From Oscillospiraceae bacterium (GTDB lineage: Bacteria > Bacillota > Clostridia > UMGS1883): DNA of 54,110 nt. Positions 43,074-52,234 of this stretch are shown in pieces. Where the stretch lies: contig SVJI01000001.1 of assembly GCA_015069065.1 (NCBI GenBank), positions 1 through 54,110 on the forward strand. The letters run 5' to 3'. Below the pieces are notes generated by a model. That model made no database searches. It was not told where the DNA came from and saw only the letters and a list, made by a program, of their open reading frames with translations. Numbering within the stretch: the stretch's first letter is position 1; each line of letters begins with the position of its first letter. The translations under genes were made by a program, and so were the position numbers.

Positions 43074-45155
43074 TTATTCTGCGTTTATTTCTTCAACATT
43101 GCTTAAAGGTTTCAAATTAGAAAGACTATCCCATACAAAGGCTCTTACTTTCTGAGCGTCCTTTGTGCTTATAGTAGCCGTTAATGTTCCGCTAATAGCT
43201 TTTTCAAACGTCATAGGTACAAGGTCAACAAGACCTTCTACACCGTCTGTATTCTTATATGTGGCTAATATTAATGTTACAGCAGGCTTTTCTCCTGTAG
43301 TATTGGTTATATTAACCTCTGCTGTAGCACTATTGGCTGTTCTCTTTTCAAGCACAATTTCACCTAAAGAAAGTGCACCTGATGCCATTGTTTTAATACT
43401 TCTTGTCTCTGAAACGGAAAGTGCATTGTCAATGCTTTTAACATCAGTAAGATTCACTGAATACTCTGTAGCAAAATCAAGCTTTTCATTTAATTCCAAA
43501 CTGTAATAGTTTGCACATTTTTCATCAATTACAGAAAGCTTTTCTGCTGAAACAACAGTTTTGCCGCCAACTGTAACACCGGATTTAAGCGATTGTACAT
43601 CTACAGGCATATTAAATCCAATTACTATTTTTTTAACCTCTGCACTATCCTTGTTTTCAATAAACCAATCTAATGTGCTCGGCACTTCATATATTGCTAT
43701 ATATTTGTAGTCAACATACGCACCGCTGCCCTTGAAATAATTTGTAAAATATACAATGGGATTATTGTATAAACCTGTGCCGTTGTTAAATGTTGCGTCT
43801 ACAACATTTTGATTAACGCCGTCTACATATGTGCTGTACACAGAATTTGGCAGGTCAACAACAGAAGTAAACTGTCTGTCACCTTTTATTTCCTGATTCC
43901 AGGAGCTTACAGCTACTGCCTCACGGTAATAGTCATCGTTTTTGGGGTCACTTACAAATTTATCCGCACGATAAACTCTTACACCATGTTTTGAATAACG
44001 GCTGTTGGAATTATAGTAACTGTCAGCAATATAATCTACAACAAACTTTTTATCGGTATTTATTGTTTTGTAAAAGCCTGTAGTATAAGAGCTGGCAGTA
44101 CTATCTGTACTGCTTATAAGTCTGCCACCCTCTGTATTATATATTGCATGAGTATCCTCAGCAGTTGCACCGCTTATTGAATATTTTGAATACTGTGCAA
44201 AGCTGTCGGTTGTAAATCCGTTGTCATAAACAAGATATTCAAAAGAGTAACCGTCAGTTGTTGTAAAATTAGTAGTAGTACTTACATTTTCATTTGAACC
44301 GTTCAAAACCTTAAGGCTGCTGTTAAGTGTATAAGTCTTACCCTTCTCAAGAGCATTTTCCCATGTAAGTGTGTATGTGTTAAGACCTGTCTTTTCTGCT
44401 GTAGCAGTAGTATCACCAATTTTGAACTCAGAATTATCAACATCAATAGGTACATTGATTTCTATATCCATGCTGTTAAGAGCAACGGAAGATGAATTTT
44501 CAACTGAAACATTTGCCTCTGACGGCATCTCATAAACGGCAATATAGTTATAATCGGCATGACCATTTCCCTTTATTTGCTGATTAAAGCATATTACCTT
44601 GTCGGCAGATAATAAACCTTCAGCTATGCCGTCTGCCAAAATAGCACTGTTATTTTTTTCAACGCCATCAACATAGGTTTTTACAGAATTTTTTGTAAAA
44701 TCAATCCATATTATTACTTTAATCTCTTCGTAAGCTTTGTAAGTGTTTGGATTATAAAAATCATTTGCCAACAGCTCAACTTTATTGTTACCATAACTAC
44801 CAAAATATAAATCAACACCTTGTTTGCTGTATTTAGCACTAGTTGCACCCCCAGCTTTAACAAGATATTCAATTATCAAATTTGAGGAACCTGATACTGT
44901 TCTGCAAAATTCCGGTTTTGCACTTGAGGTTGTATCTCCAGCTGCTTTAACCGTCAAAGTACCATTTTCTATAGTTACGGTGCCATATGTAGTAGCAGTA
45001 GAGTCACAGTTCACTAATGTATAATTACTTAATGTATCTGTGCTAAAATCGTCGTAAAAGACACTCTCTGCTGCTCCTACAGGAACAAGCACAACCATTG
45101 TGGAAAGAATTGCAATGACCAACATTGCAGATAAGATTTTGTTTTTCACTTTCAT
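43074..45155 (-). CDS. Secreted protein with duplicated LamG-like / Ig-like pairs
   Basis: 693 residues from ATG 45155, preceded by AAAGGAGG; an upstream extension to 45200 has no ribosome site. After a signal peptide (about 1-28) the protein repeats the same pair twice: a LamG-like domain (beginning VFYDDFSTDTLSNY, then LVYDNGFTTDSFAQY) and an SbsA-type Ig-like domain (IDIEINVPIDV-like and IVIGFNMPVDV). Each LamG part ends with a near-identical YIAVYEMPS / YIAIYEVPS. The C-terminal 95 residues form the shared beta domain ending VRAFVWDSLSNLKPL. No catalytic motif. Likely a glycan-binding exoprotein; it directly follows the permeases. Confidence 0.8.
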   Translation of the reverse strand: MKVKNKILSAMLVIAILSTMVVLVPVGAAESVFYDDFSTDTLSNYTLVNCDSTATTYGTVTIENGTLTVKAAGDTTSSAKPEFCRTVSGSSNLIIEYLVKAGGATSAKYSKQGVDLYFGSYGNNKVELLANDFYNPNTYKAYEEIKVIIWIDFTKNSVKTYVDGVEKNNSAILADGIAEGLLSADKVICFNQQIKGNGHADYNYIAVYEMPSEANVSVENSSSVALNSMDIEINVPIDVDNSEFKIGDTTATAEKTGLNTYTLTWENALEKGKTYTLNSSLKVLNGSNENVSTTTNFTTTDGYSFEYLVYDNGFTTDSFAQYSKYSISGATAEDTHAIYNTEGGRLISSTDSTASSYTTGFYKTINTDKKFVVDYIADSYYNSNSRYSKHGVRVYRADKFVSDPKNDDYYREAVAVSSWNQEIKGDRQFTSVVDLPNSVYSTYVDGVNQNVVDATFNNGTGLYNNPIVYFTNYFKGSGAYVDYKYIAIYEVPSTLDWFIENKDSAEVKKIVIGFNMPVDVQSLKSGVTVGGKTVVSAEKLSVIDEKCANYYSLELNEKLDFATEYSVNLTDVKSIDNALSVSETRSIKTMASGALSLGEIVLEKRTANSATAEVNITNTTGEKPAVTLILATYKNTDGVEGLVDLVPMTFEKAISGTLTATISTKDAQKVRAFVWDSLSNLKPLSNVEEINAE

Positions 45156-45180
45156 TTTTTTATATCCTCCTTTAAAATAA

Positions 45181-46050
45181 TTAACCCTTAACGGCGCCAA
45201 TCATCATACCGCCCACAAAATACTTTTGCATGAACGGATAGACCAAAAGCACCGGCAGCGTTGCAACAACCATTGTTGCATACTGTATAGTTTCGCCAAC
45301 AGATTCATATCCAAAGTCATTTGAGCCCTCAACAATAGTATTTGTTATAACAATCTCCCTTAGGATTAGCTGAAGCGGAAACAGTTCCCTGTTACGAATA
45401 AATATCATAGCATTAAACCATGAATTCCAGTGTGAAACGCCATAGTAAAGGATAAGAACTGCAATAGTAGGCATACATATAGGAAGCATAATCGAAAACA
45501 GAATTCTCGAATGCCTTGCCCCGTCAATTTTCGCCGCTTCTTCGAGGCTGTCCGGTATTCCCAAAAACGCTGTTTGCATAATTATCATATTGTACGTATT
45601 TATTGCAACCGGAAGTATTAATGACAAGAGCGAATCATTAATATGCAATGCACGAACGGTAAAATAAAATGGAATTGTACCACCGGAAAAATACATGGTG
45701 AAAATTATTGCTATTGATATAAACGGTTTTAGCATCACGCCTTTTCGTGACATGAAATACCCGCCTATAGCTGTAAGTAATATATTTAGTGCGGTTCCGG
45801 CAATAACTACAATTATTGTATTTTTATAACCATTCCAGATTGCTGAATTAAAAAGCACCGCCTTGTATGCGTTAACATTGAAATCTTTAACCCAGAACAT
45901 TAATCCGCCTGATTTAAGCACCTCACTGTTACTGCTTAATGAAGCAACCAAAACAAACCACAGCGGGTAAAGAGTTATCACTGCTACAAGAATCATAAAC
46001 GCAATGTTAAAACCGTCAAAGACTTTAGAGCCTAAACTTTTATTATACAT
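45181..46050 (-). CDS. Carbohydrate ABC transporter permease (YtcP/AraQ type), locus 2
   Basis: 289 residues from ATG 46050 (AGGAGGGG in front; the frame is open to 46080). Six membrane segments and the EAA loop EEAAKIDGARHSRILFSIMLP. The C-terminus KYFVGGMMIGAVKG is typical. It is the partner of the preceding LplB-type permease. The same pair occurs in locus 1, again without an ATPase gene. Confidence 0.93.
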   Translation of the reverse strand: MYNKSLGSKVFDGFNIAFMILVAVITLYPLWFVLVASLSSNSEVLKSGGLMFWVKDFNVNAYKAVLFNSAIWNGYKNTIIVVIAGTALNILLTAIGGYFMSRKGVMLKPFISIAIIFTMYFSGGTIPFYFTVRALHINDSLLSLILPVAINTYNMIIMQTAFLGIPDSLEEAAKIDGARHSRILFSIMLPICMPTIAVLILYYGVSHWNSWFNAMIFIRNRELFPLQLILREIVITNTIVEGSNDFGYESVGETIQYATMVVATLPVLLVYPFMQKYFVGGMMIGAVKG

Positions 46051-46060
46051 ATTTCCCCTC

Positions 46061-47014
46061 CTACCACAAACTGATGTCACTAACTTTTTTGCTTATCTTA
46101 TTTACAGATATAAGGAATATGAAGTTAATGATAGAGTTAAACAAACCGACAGCAGTAGAAAAACTGTAATTAAACTCTTGTAGGCCTTTACGGTACACAA
46201 ACGAGGAAATAATATCTGCCTTTTCATATGTCATCGGATTATACAAAAGTATAATTTTTTCGTAACCTAATGAAAACACCTTTCCAAGTTTCAGAATCAA
46301 CATAATGATAATAGTGGTTATAACTCCGGGGATTGTAACGTGTATAAGCTTACCCCAACGTCCGGCACCGTCAATCTCCGCAGCTTCGTACAAAGATGTG
46401 TCTATTGCGGAGAATGCTGCCATATACACTATAGAATTCCACCCCATAGTCTGCCATATTTCAGAAACAACATACACAGGTGTAAAGTAGTCAGGATTAT
46501 TCAAAAGACTGGTATTACCGCCTGTTATATTATTTACAAAAAGACCGATAAGTCCTGTATCAGATACAAACTGCTTAATCATTGCACAAAGCACCATTAC
46601 AGATATAAAATGCGGTATGTATGCAACTGTCTTAATAAAGCCTGAAAAATATTTGTTTGAAAGTTCTTTAAAAAGCAATGCAAGAATTATCGGTGCAGGG
46701 AAACCAAACACTATTGATGAAAAGCTGATTACAATAGTATTGCGAAATACTGTAAAGAAGCTTGCACTCTGGAAAAATTCAATAAAATGCTTGAATCCAA
46801 CCCATGGACTCCCGAAAATTCCCAAATTCGGTGTATAATCCTTAAATGCTATAATTGCACCAAGTATTGGAGCATAGTGAAAAATGACATAAAATAGAAT
46901 TACCGGCATTACCAGAACGTACAAATCTGCATTTTTACAAACATCTTTTTTCAACCTTACTCCAAAACTCGTCTTGTCTGCCTTTTTAACAGAAGTGGAC
47001 TTATTTGCTTTCAT
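46061..47014 (-). CDS. Carbohydrate ABC transporter permease (LplB type), locus 2
   Basis: 317 residues. A charged N-terminus leads into LYVLVMPVILFYVIFHYAPIL and about six membrane helices. The EAA loop reads YEAAEIDGAGRWGKLIHVTIP. It overlaps the binding-protein gene by 14 nt, suggesting coupled translation, with GGAGG 12 nt before the ATG. Confidence 0.93.
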   Translation of the reverse strand: MKANKSTSVKKADKTSFGVRLKKDVCKNADLYVLVMPVILFYVIFHYAPILGAIIAFKDYTPNLGIFGSPWVGFKHFIEFFQSASFFTVFRNTIVISFSSIVFGFPAPIILALLFKELSNKYFSGFIKTVAYIPHFISVMVLCAMIKQFVSDTGLIGLFVNNITGGNTSLLNNPDYFTPVYVVSEIWQTMGWNSIVYMAAFSAIDTSLYEAAEIDGAGRWGKLIHVTIPGVITTIIIMLILKLGKVFSLGYEKIILLYNPMTYEKADIISSFVYRKGLQEFNYSFSTAVGLFNSIINFIFLISVNKISKKVSDISLW

Positions 47015-48548
47015 ATCTGTCGTATGCCTCCTGGTATATATCTATGTATCTCTCAACTCCAAGCGCCTTAACCCCGGCAATGAAATCATCATATTCACTT
47101 ATGGAATCAACGCCTGTAATAATTTTAAGATACGCTGCATCAATGTATGTATCAAGGTCACTTTTAATCTTGGCAACCTGTGCACTTTCCTCCGTTGTAA
47201 GAGTTATGGGAGGAAGCATATGCTTTTTAGCATCTGTCTGTTTCCACATTTGGATTGACTCTGTCTGTTGAGGTAAACCTGCAATCTGTTCGTAATACCT
47301 TCCGTCACGCAAAAACGGTCCAACACCGTGAGGACAGGTATAATATGAAACCATCTGACTCAAAGATGTTCCATTCGGATTATTTGTAACAAGCCCTGAA
47401 TACTTGGGATATCCATCAATAAGATTGTAGCTTTCTCCCTCAATTCCAAAGTTAAACAGCATTCTTCCTTCTTCGCTATATCCGTAATCAAGAACACGGG
47501 CAGCTGCCTCAACATTTTTACATGCTGTAGTAATCGCCGCACTGCCAAGAGGCGAATAACTGTTTATTCTTTGTCCATACATAGGCATGTCACCTTTGTT
47601 AAGAACTGGATATTTTGTAGCTACAACATTAAACTCAGGAGTATCCTTCATAGATGCCATCCATGAACCGATACCGCCGCCCGTATTACCTACAGCAGCA
47701 CCACTAAGACCGTTGAGCATATTGTATGTTACCGTTTTACTGTCGAGAGTAGCGATGTTTTTATCAATTAAACCTTCGGCATACCATTTACTAAGCTCTG
47801 TTACAGCTTTTTTAAACTCCGGCTCAACAACACCGTACTTAACTTTTCCATCTACCACATACAGATTTCTTATAACTCCGAATGCTTGTAAAAATGCATA
47901 GTCATTGGCGTACGATAATGACAACGGAGAAGATATCTTAAGCTCATCACGGAAAGCTTTAAGAACGTTATACCATTCTTCAATAGTTTCAGGTCTTTCC
48001 ATTCCCACTTTGTCAAGGTAATCCTGTCTTATAATCGGTCCTGTAAACACCAGCAACGATTCATCATCATAAATTGCAGGGAAAGTATAATATTCACCGG
48101 AATCAAGACGAATCATTTTTGCAACTTCAGGATTTTCATTTAAATATGCTGTCATATTCGGCGCATATTTTTTAAATACATCATTTAATGTAATTATGCA
48201 GCCGTCCTGAACAGCTTTTTGCGGACCGCCCGGATATTCATAAAATGGATATTCAATAATATCAGGCAGTTCTCCGGATGCTATCATCAGATTGAGTTGC
48301 TCATCAACCTGTCCTGCTACAGGATGAGTGTACTCGATATTAACTCCGGTTTCTTCCATTAAATTTTTATAAGCAGGTAATTCAGCCAAGGTTTTTACAC
48401 CAAATTTTGCCTGACCTGAAAACTCTGCCCAATATGTAATGGTTGGAGTACCGTCATCTGATATCACCTCTTCTTTTTTTGTACTGCATGCTGCCGTCAT
48501 CAGCATTACAAATACAATTACCAAACATAATGCTCTTTTTTTTCTCAT
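47001..48548 (-). CDS. Carbohydrate ABC transporter, lipoprotein substrate-binding protein, locus 2
   Basis: 515 residues from ATG 48548, which has GAGG 8 nt upstream; earlier in-frame GTG/ATG codons (48557, 48554) overlap that site. The lipobox is MTAACS with Cys near residue 21. The body is a family 1 solute-binding fold (PTITYWAEFSG, GELPDIIEYPFYEY, ACKNVEAAARVLDYGYSEEG). It is the first gene of the long locus-2 operon and is probably the specificity subunit for imported oligosaccharide. Only moderate resemblance to the locus-1 binding protein, so the substrates may differ. Confidence 0.92.
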   Translation of the reverse strand: MRKKRALCLVIVFVMLMTAACSTKKEEVISDDGTPTITYWAEFSGQAKFGVKTLAELPAYKNLMEETGVNIEYTHPVAGQVDEQLNLMIASGELPDIIEYPFYEYPGGPQKAVQDGCIITLNDVFKKYAPNMTAYLNENPEVAKMIRLDSGEYYTFPAIYDDESLLVFTGPIIRQDYLDKVGMERPETIEEWYNVLKAFRDELKISSPLSLSYANDYAFLQAFGVIRNLYVVDGKVKYGVVEPEFKKAVTELSKWYAEGLIDKNIATLDSKTVTYNMLNGLSGAAVGNTGGGIGSWMASMKDTPEFNVVATKYPVLNKGDMPMYGQRINSYSPLGSAAITTACKNVEAAARVLDYGYSEEGRMLFNFGIEGESYNLIDGYPKYSGLVTNNPNGTSLSQMVSYYTCPHGVGPFLRDGRYYEQIAGLPQQTESIQMWKQTDAKKHMLPPITLTTEESAQVAKIKSDLDTYIDAAYLKIITGVDSISEYDDFIAGVKALGVERYIDIYQEAYDRYESK

Positions 48549-48587
48549 CAACATCACCTCATATTTTTAATTACGGTTTACAGCTTC

Positions 48588-48617
48588 ATTATAAGTTGAT
48601 TTTTATAAAGTTTTCAA
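48588..48617 (-). promoter_or_regulatory. Main promoter of the locus-2 operon
   Basis: On the minus strand TTGAAA (48612-48617), 18-nt spacer, TATAAT (48588-48593), about 40 nt before the binding-protein ATG. Just upstream (about 48640-48661) two 10-bp tandem units TTTAAAAATC/TTTAAAAATG could bind a regulator. The rest of 48549-48708 holds no gene. Confidence 0.65.
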
Positions 48618-48708
48618 TACGCACATTTAAACATCTTTGGTCATTTTTAAAGATTTTTAAACTTTATACACCCTTTTTTTGTTGCAACATTAACAAATTT
48701 TCCAAAAT

Positions 48709-49959
48709 TTATCCAATGAAAGCATTATTTTTCTTCAGCGTTTCACGAAGTGCTGTCACATTTACATCTCTTACTTTTACATTGTCCTTAACTGCAATTC
48801 CGATTGCTGTTCCTGCTGCCTCTCCAATACAACATACTATCGGCATTATTCTGTACGATGCCTGTGCTTCATGGTCGGAGGAAATACATCTTCCGGCAAC
48901 AAGCAGATTATCTGTTCCTTTGGGAATAAGACTTCTGTACGGAATTGTATAATAAGCACCTTCAGGAAAATAATAATGACTTGTACCGCTGCCTTCGGGA
49001 TTATGAATATCAATATCGTAATTACCGGCAACAACCGAATCCTCAAAAACAGTACAATTTCTTATATCGTCGCCGGTAAGAATATATTCACCTTGTATCA
49101 TACGGCTTTCACGAACACCAATTTCAGAAGCAGTCATCATAAGGAAGCTTTCTTCAAATCCATCAGCATGTTTTTTAAGAAAATCATAAATTTCAAAAAC
49201 CTGCTCACGCACTTCCAATTCAGCAAGTGTAACATCCCATGCATCTACAGGATTTCTCTTAACTATGCGAGTGGTATTAAAGTGAAGAACATTGTTTGTG
49301 CTTTCCCAGTTAAAAACAAGAATGTCCTCTCTCGGATTATTAATTTTACCCTCGCATTTATATTGCTTGTAAAGTTTATTTACTTTACTAAATGTACTTC
49401 TGAATTTTTTGACATCAACATTTCCGACTCTGAAACATAAAGTCATGGGCTGACATAAATTATCCTGCTGACGTCCCAAAGTGCATGGACATCCTGCAAG
49501 ATAAGCCACATCAGCATCACCTGTTGCGTCGATAAAGTACCTTGCTTCTATTTCGGTTTTTCCACTTTTATTAACTATCTCAACAGATTTAATATTCTGA
49601 TTTTCCATATTAACCTCAAATATAAAAGAGTGAAACAAAACATCAATTTTTTCTTTAAGCACCATACGATTAAGTATAAGTTTCAATTCCTCTTCAGAAA
49701 AAGATTCATATTTTACCGCATTTCTTTTTTCAAGCTCAGTGTGGATTTCTTCAAATATTCCTCGATTAAGCGAGAATATTCTATTTTCCTTTTTTGTGAA
49801 ATAGTTCATAAACGGGTTAACAAGACAGTTTACAGCCGCACCTCCTAAACAGTTGGATTTTTCGACAATAAGCACTGATGCTCCCATACGTGCAGCTGAA
49901 ATTGCCGCTGCCGTTCCCGCAAAACCTCCTCCGGCTACTATCAGGTCATATTTTTTCAT
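48709..49959 (-). CDS. FAD-dependent oxidoreductase
   Basis: 416 residues. The N-terminus has the dinucleotide-binding motif LIVAGGGFAGTAAAISAARMG and a following acidic VEKSN, and the C-terminal LLVAGRCISSDHEAQASYRIMP is the second FAD-contact region typical of the FAD_oxidored family. It is cytoplasmic. Such genes often lie beside polysaccharide-utilisation genes, but their substrate is generally unknown. It is transcribed in the same direction as the operon, 160 nt upstream of it, and divergently from the AraC regulator gene. Confidence 0.86.
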   Translation of the reverse strand: MKKYDLIVAGGGFAGTAAAISAARMGASVLIVEKSNCLGGAAVNCLVNPFMNYFTKKENRIFSLNRGIFEEIHTELEKRNAVKYESFSEEELKLILNRMVLKEKIDVLFHSFIFEVNMENQNIKSVEIVNKSGKTEIEARYFIDATGDADVAYLAGCPCTLGRQQDNLCQPMTLCFRVGNVDVKKFRSTFSKVNKLYKQYKCEGKINNPREDILVFNWESTNNVLHFNTTRIVKRNPVDAWDVTLAELEVREQVFEIYDFLKKHADGFEESFLMMTASEIGVRESRMIQGEYILTGDDIRNCTVFEDSVVAGNYDIDIHNPEGSGTSHYYFPEGAYYTIPYRSLIPKGTDNLLVAGRCISSDHEAQASYRIMPIVCCIGEAAGTAIGIAVKDNVKVRDVNVTALRETLKKNNAFIG

Positions 49960-50047
49960 ACCAATACCTCTTTCCTTTTAATATAATGATGTAATAACAT
50001 TATATCATTTCTTAATTTGTTAAACTTCTAATAATTACACCAAACTA

Positions 50048-50076
50048 TTGCACAAAGGATACTTTTTTGATATAAT
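50048..50076 (+). promoter_or_regulatory. Promoter of the PocR-AraC regulator gene
   Basis: TTGCAC (50048-50053), 17-nt spacer, TATAAT (50071-50076). The start would be near 50083, 36 nt before the ATG, with TAGGAGGAAGG as ribosome site. Confidence 0.65.
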
Positions 50077-50118
50077 AATCAAAAATTGATGCTATATTTA
50101 CTATTAGGAGGAAGGAAA

Positions 50119-50967
50119 ATGCAATCTTTGCAAACATTTCTTGATATACTTACCAAAGGACGAAAACTCCATATTTGTGTTCATGATATATCCGGATTGC
50201 TGAAATCTCCAGAAAGATATCTTCCTTTCGAGTATCAGATACATTCAAAGAAGTTTTGCAATATTGCTAAATTCACAGAGCAAGGACTTGATTTTTGTCT
50301 CAATGCAAAAGACAAAGCGAATAATAAAGCAGTAAATGACGCTAACTCGTTTTGCGGACACTGTCCTTGGGGACTTTTTGAAGTGGCTCAACCGATTGTA
50401 CAAGATAAAAGTGTACAGGGAATTATATATGTTGGAAATTTCATTATAGATGAAAAAAAAACCAAAGAGCATATAATAAGAACAAGCAAGCTTTTAAATG
50501 TATCTCCTGAACCATTTTTTAATATGATTAACGAATGTGAAAACTTAACTGATATTTCTGAAGCTTTTCAGATAGCAGAAATTGTAAAGGACTATCTTTT
50601 GATGTTACCCTTTGAGGAACGTTCACAGTCCTCAAACAAACAATGGCTCGTTCGCAATATCAAGCACTATGCAAATGAATATTATGAAAAAAAGCTTTCT
50701 TTAAAGACGATTTCAAAGCTTTACTTTGTAAACGAAAAATATATAGGTAGGCTTTTTAAGAATCAGGTGGGAATGAGTTTTCACCAATATCTCAACGAAA
50801 TTCGTCTCAAAAAAGCTGAAGAATTACTGATAAATACCGATAAACAAATAATTGACATTGGAATAAAATGCGGATTTGAAAACGTCTCCTATTTTAATCG
50901 TATATTTAAACAAAAATATGGTATTACACCTACGGTCTTTCGTGAGGTTAACAGAAAACTCATATAA
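50119..50967 (+). CDS. AraC-family regulator with PocR ligand-binding domain
   Basis: 282 residues from ATG 50119, right behind AGGAGGAAGG; the frame is open from 50086. The PocR domain (about 5-160) shows the Cys-rich pattern FCNIAKFTEQGLDFCLNA then FCGHCPWGLFEVAQPI. The C-terminal double helix-turn-helix (about 185-280) includes EKYIGRLFKNQVGMSFHQYL and CGFENVSYFNRIFKQKYGITP. It is a soluble one-component regulator that probably senses a small metabolite. It is divergent from the FAD oxidoreductase gene, and could control it and the locus-2 operon. Confidence 0.9.
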   Translation: MQSLQTFLDILTKGRKLHICVHDISGLLKSPERYLPFEYQIHSKKFCNIAKFTEQGLDFCLNAKDKANNKAVNDANSFCGHCPWGLFEVAQPIVQDKSVQGIIYVGNFIIDEKKTKEHIIRTSKLLNVSPEPFFNMINECENLTDISEAFQIAEIVKDYLLMLPFEERSQSSNKQWLVRNIKHYANEYYEKKLSLKTISKLYFVNEKYIGRLFKNQVGMSFHQYLNEIRLKKAEELLINTDKQIIDIGIKCGFENVSYFNRIFKQKYGITPTVFREVNRKLI

Positions 50968-51072
50968 ATAGGCTCTATTTATATTGTAGATTCCAAAAAT
51001 TCTATAAAAAGTCTTATTGACAAAAGCAATAGTCCTATAAACCGTTATATAAAGCCAAATACTGACGCATTC

Positions 51073-51108
51073 AAAAAGAAATTCCCACGGGGGGGATTTT
51101 CTTCTTTT
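51073..51108. terminator. Imperfect hairpin at the left edge of module B
   Basis: AAAGAAATTCCC pairs with GGGGGATTTTCTT, with mismatches, and ends in TTTT. It corresponds to the perfect inverted repeat at 16030-16062. It may terminate transcription from the PocR-AraC gene. Confidence 0.45.
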
Positions 51109-51223
51109 CTATGTGTAATTACTATATTTTTTATAATTAGAATAAAAAATTTTCAAAAAACGTGCAGAAAAAACAGCTCCACGGATTGCAATGCTTTTAT
51201 AAGTAGCATATACTTATCTCGTA

Positions 51224-51255
51224 AAAATGGTAAGCAGTTAAAATGGTAAGCAGTT
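51224..51255 (+). repeat. Tandem 16-bp direct repeat, module B copy
   Basis: Two adjoining perfect copies of AAAATGGTAAGCAGTT, the same unit as 16178-16209. Confidence 0.75.
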
Positions 51256-51405
51256 AAGCGTTTTTTTGATTTATTTATTCCAACTTTAACGGGATAACTA
51301 TGTCCAAAAATCGCTTTTTTATTTTTTTGAGGTTAATTAAACAAAGTAAAGTATAAAGGCATCTTGACAGATTTGTTGTTAAATTGTAAACTTTTGTCAA
51401 TCTGA

Positions 51406-51434
51406 TTTACAACGGCTATGTGGTATGATATTAT
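51406..51434 (+). promoter_or_regulatory. Promoter of the structured RNA, copy B
   Basis: TTTACA (51406-51411), 17-nt spacer, TATTAT (51429-51434). Predicted start about 51441. Same boxes and spacing as in module A. Confidence 0.65.
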
Positions 51435-51440
51435 ATAATC

Positions 51441-51754
51441 AATAATTAATTTATGCGTGGGGTTCCCTGGACTGACAAAGTCAGTCCTAGCATACTAGAT
51501 GTCGTGATTGTAATTAAAGCTAGCGGTATAGCTATGCCCATCTTTAGGGCATTTACTGTGAGCTTTATTAAGTATGATTGTATTTTACACTTTAAGTTAA
51601 TAAAGAATATGAGTTGTTTTAGTTAATCGGCAGGCAAAATAAGCCTATATTGACTTGAAATAGTTCCGAAAAGTCAGCAATGCTGACAAAGTGAATAAAG
51701 AGGTTAAAAGAATGTAGAATTAAATCCAAAAGGATTAGTCTGCATTCTTTTTTT
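51441..51754 (+). ncRNA. Candidate structured non-coding RNA, about 314 nt, copy B
   Basis: Homolog of 16394-16703. The variable hairpin is GGACTGAC / AAA / GTCAGTCC (51469-51487), fully paired, where copy A has a different but equally paired stem of the same length and place. The flanks GCGTGGGGTTCCC and TAGCATACTAGATGTCGTG are identical in both copies. The hairpin GTCAGC-AAT-GCTGAC (51673-51687) differs from A only in its loop. Middle sequence (about 51595-51660) is poorly conserved. No ORF of note. Function unknown. Confidence 0.6.
51706..51754 (+). terminator. Intrinsic terminator of RNA copy B
   Basis: AAAGAATGTAGA pairs with TCTGCATTCTTT, inner AATCC/GGATT, then a T tract. Equivalent to 16654-16703. 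Confidence 0.8.
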
Positions 51755-51885
51755 GTCTGAAATCCTAAAAAGGAAGAATTGAAGTCCTACAGGCATTCTT
51801 TTGTACTGTCTTACAAATTAGTGTACGGACACAGGTTAATGAATGAATTAAGCAATTTTAAAACGCAAAGTTTTATCGGGTTTGT

Positions 51886-52086
51886 ATGCGTACACTTTTG
51901 AAATCCGAAAAGATTAGACAGAATCTTGACGCAGTAGCGGCTGCGAAATATTTTTCATATGTCACCGCTATGACATATTTCAGCATCGGCAATACCAATA
52001 CCATTTGGAACGCACCTGAGTTTAGCAGGTATGATGCTACCGCAGAGTTTATACTCACCCATAAAGGGTTGCGGGAATATTACTAA
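51886..52086 (+). CDS. Small conserved ORF of the integration module
   Basis: 66 residues, containing IRQNLDAVAAAKYFSYVTAM and ending LREYY. The counterpart in module A is frameshifted. No good ribosome site precedes the ATG, and the sequence around it differs from A by a 16-nt insertion, so this could also be a remnant. I do not recognise a domain. The DNA is well conserved between modules, so either the protein or the nucleotide sequence is under selection. Confidence 0.4.
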   Translation: MRTLLKSEKIRQNLDAVAAAKYFSYVTAMTYFSIGNTNTIWNAPEFSRYDATAEFILTHKGLREYY

Positions 52087-52234
52087 CCGAGCAATATGCC
52101 GATAGATAATACAAATCATACTAAATGGAGACAGAGATAATAAACAACCCTCAATACACCGATATAAAGGGAAATATATTTATTTCATATCGGGAAAAGA
52201 AGAGGTAACGGGTGTTAAAGAGAACGATATTGCT

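Noticed and set aside
48871..49440. 189-aa plus-strand ORF
   Set aside because: Antisense to the FAD oxidoreductase gene, which has clear cofactor motifs; no ribosome site or recognisable domain.
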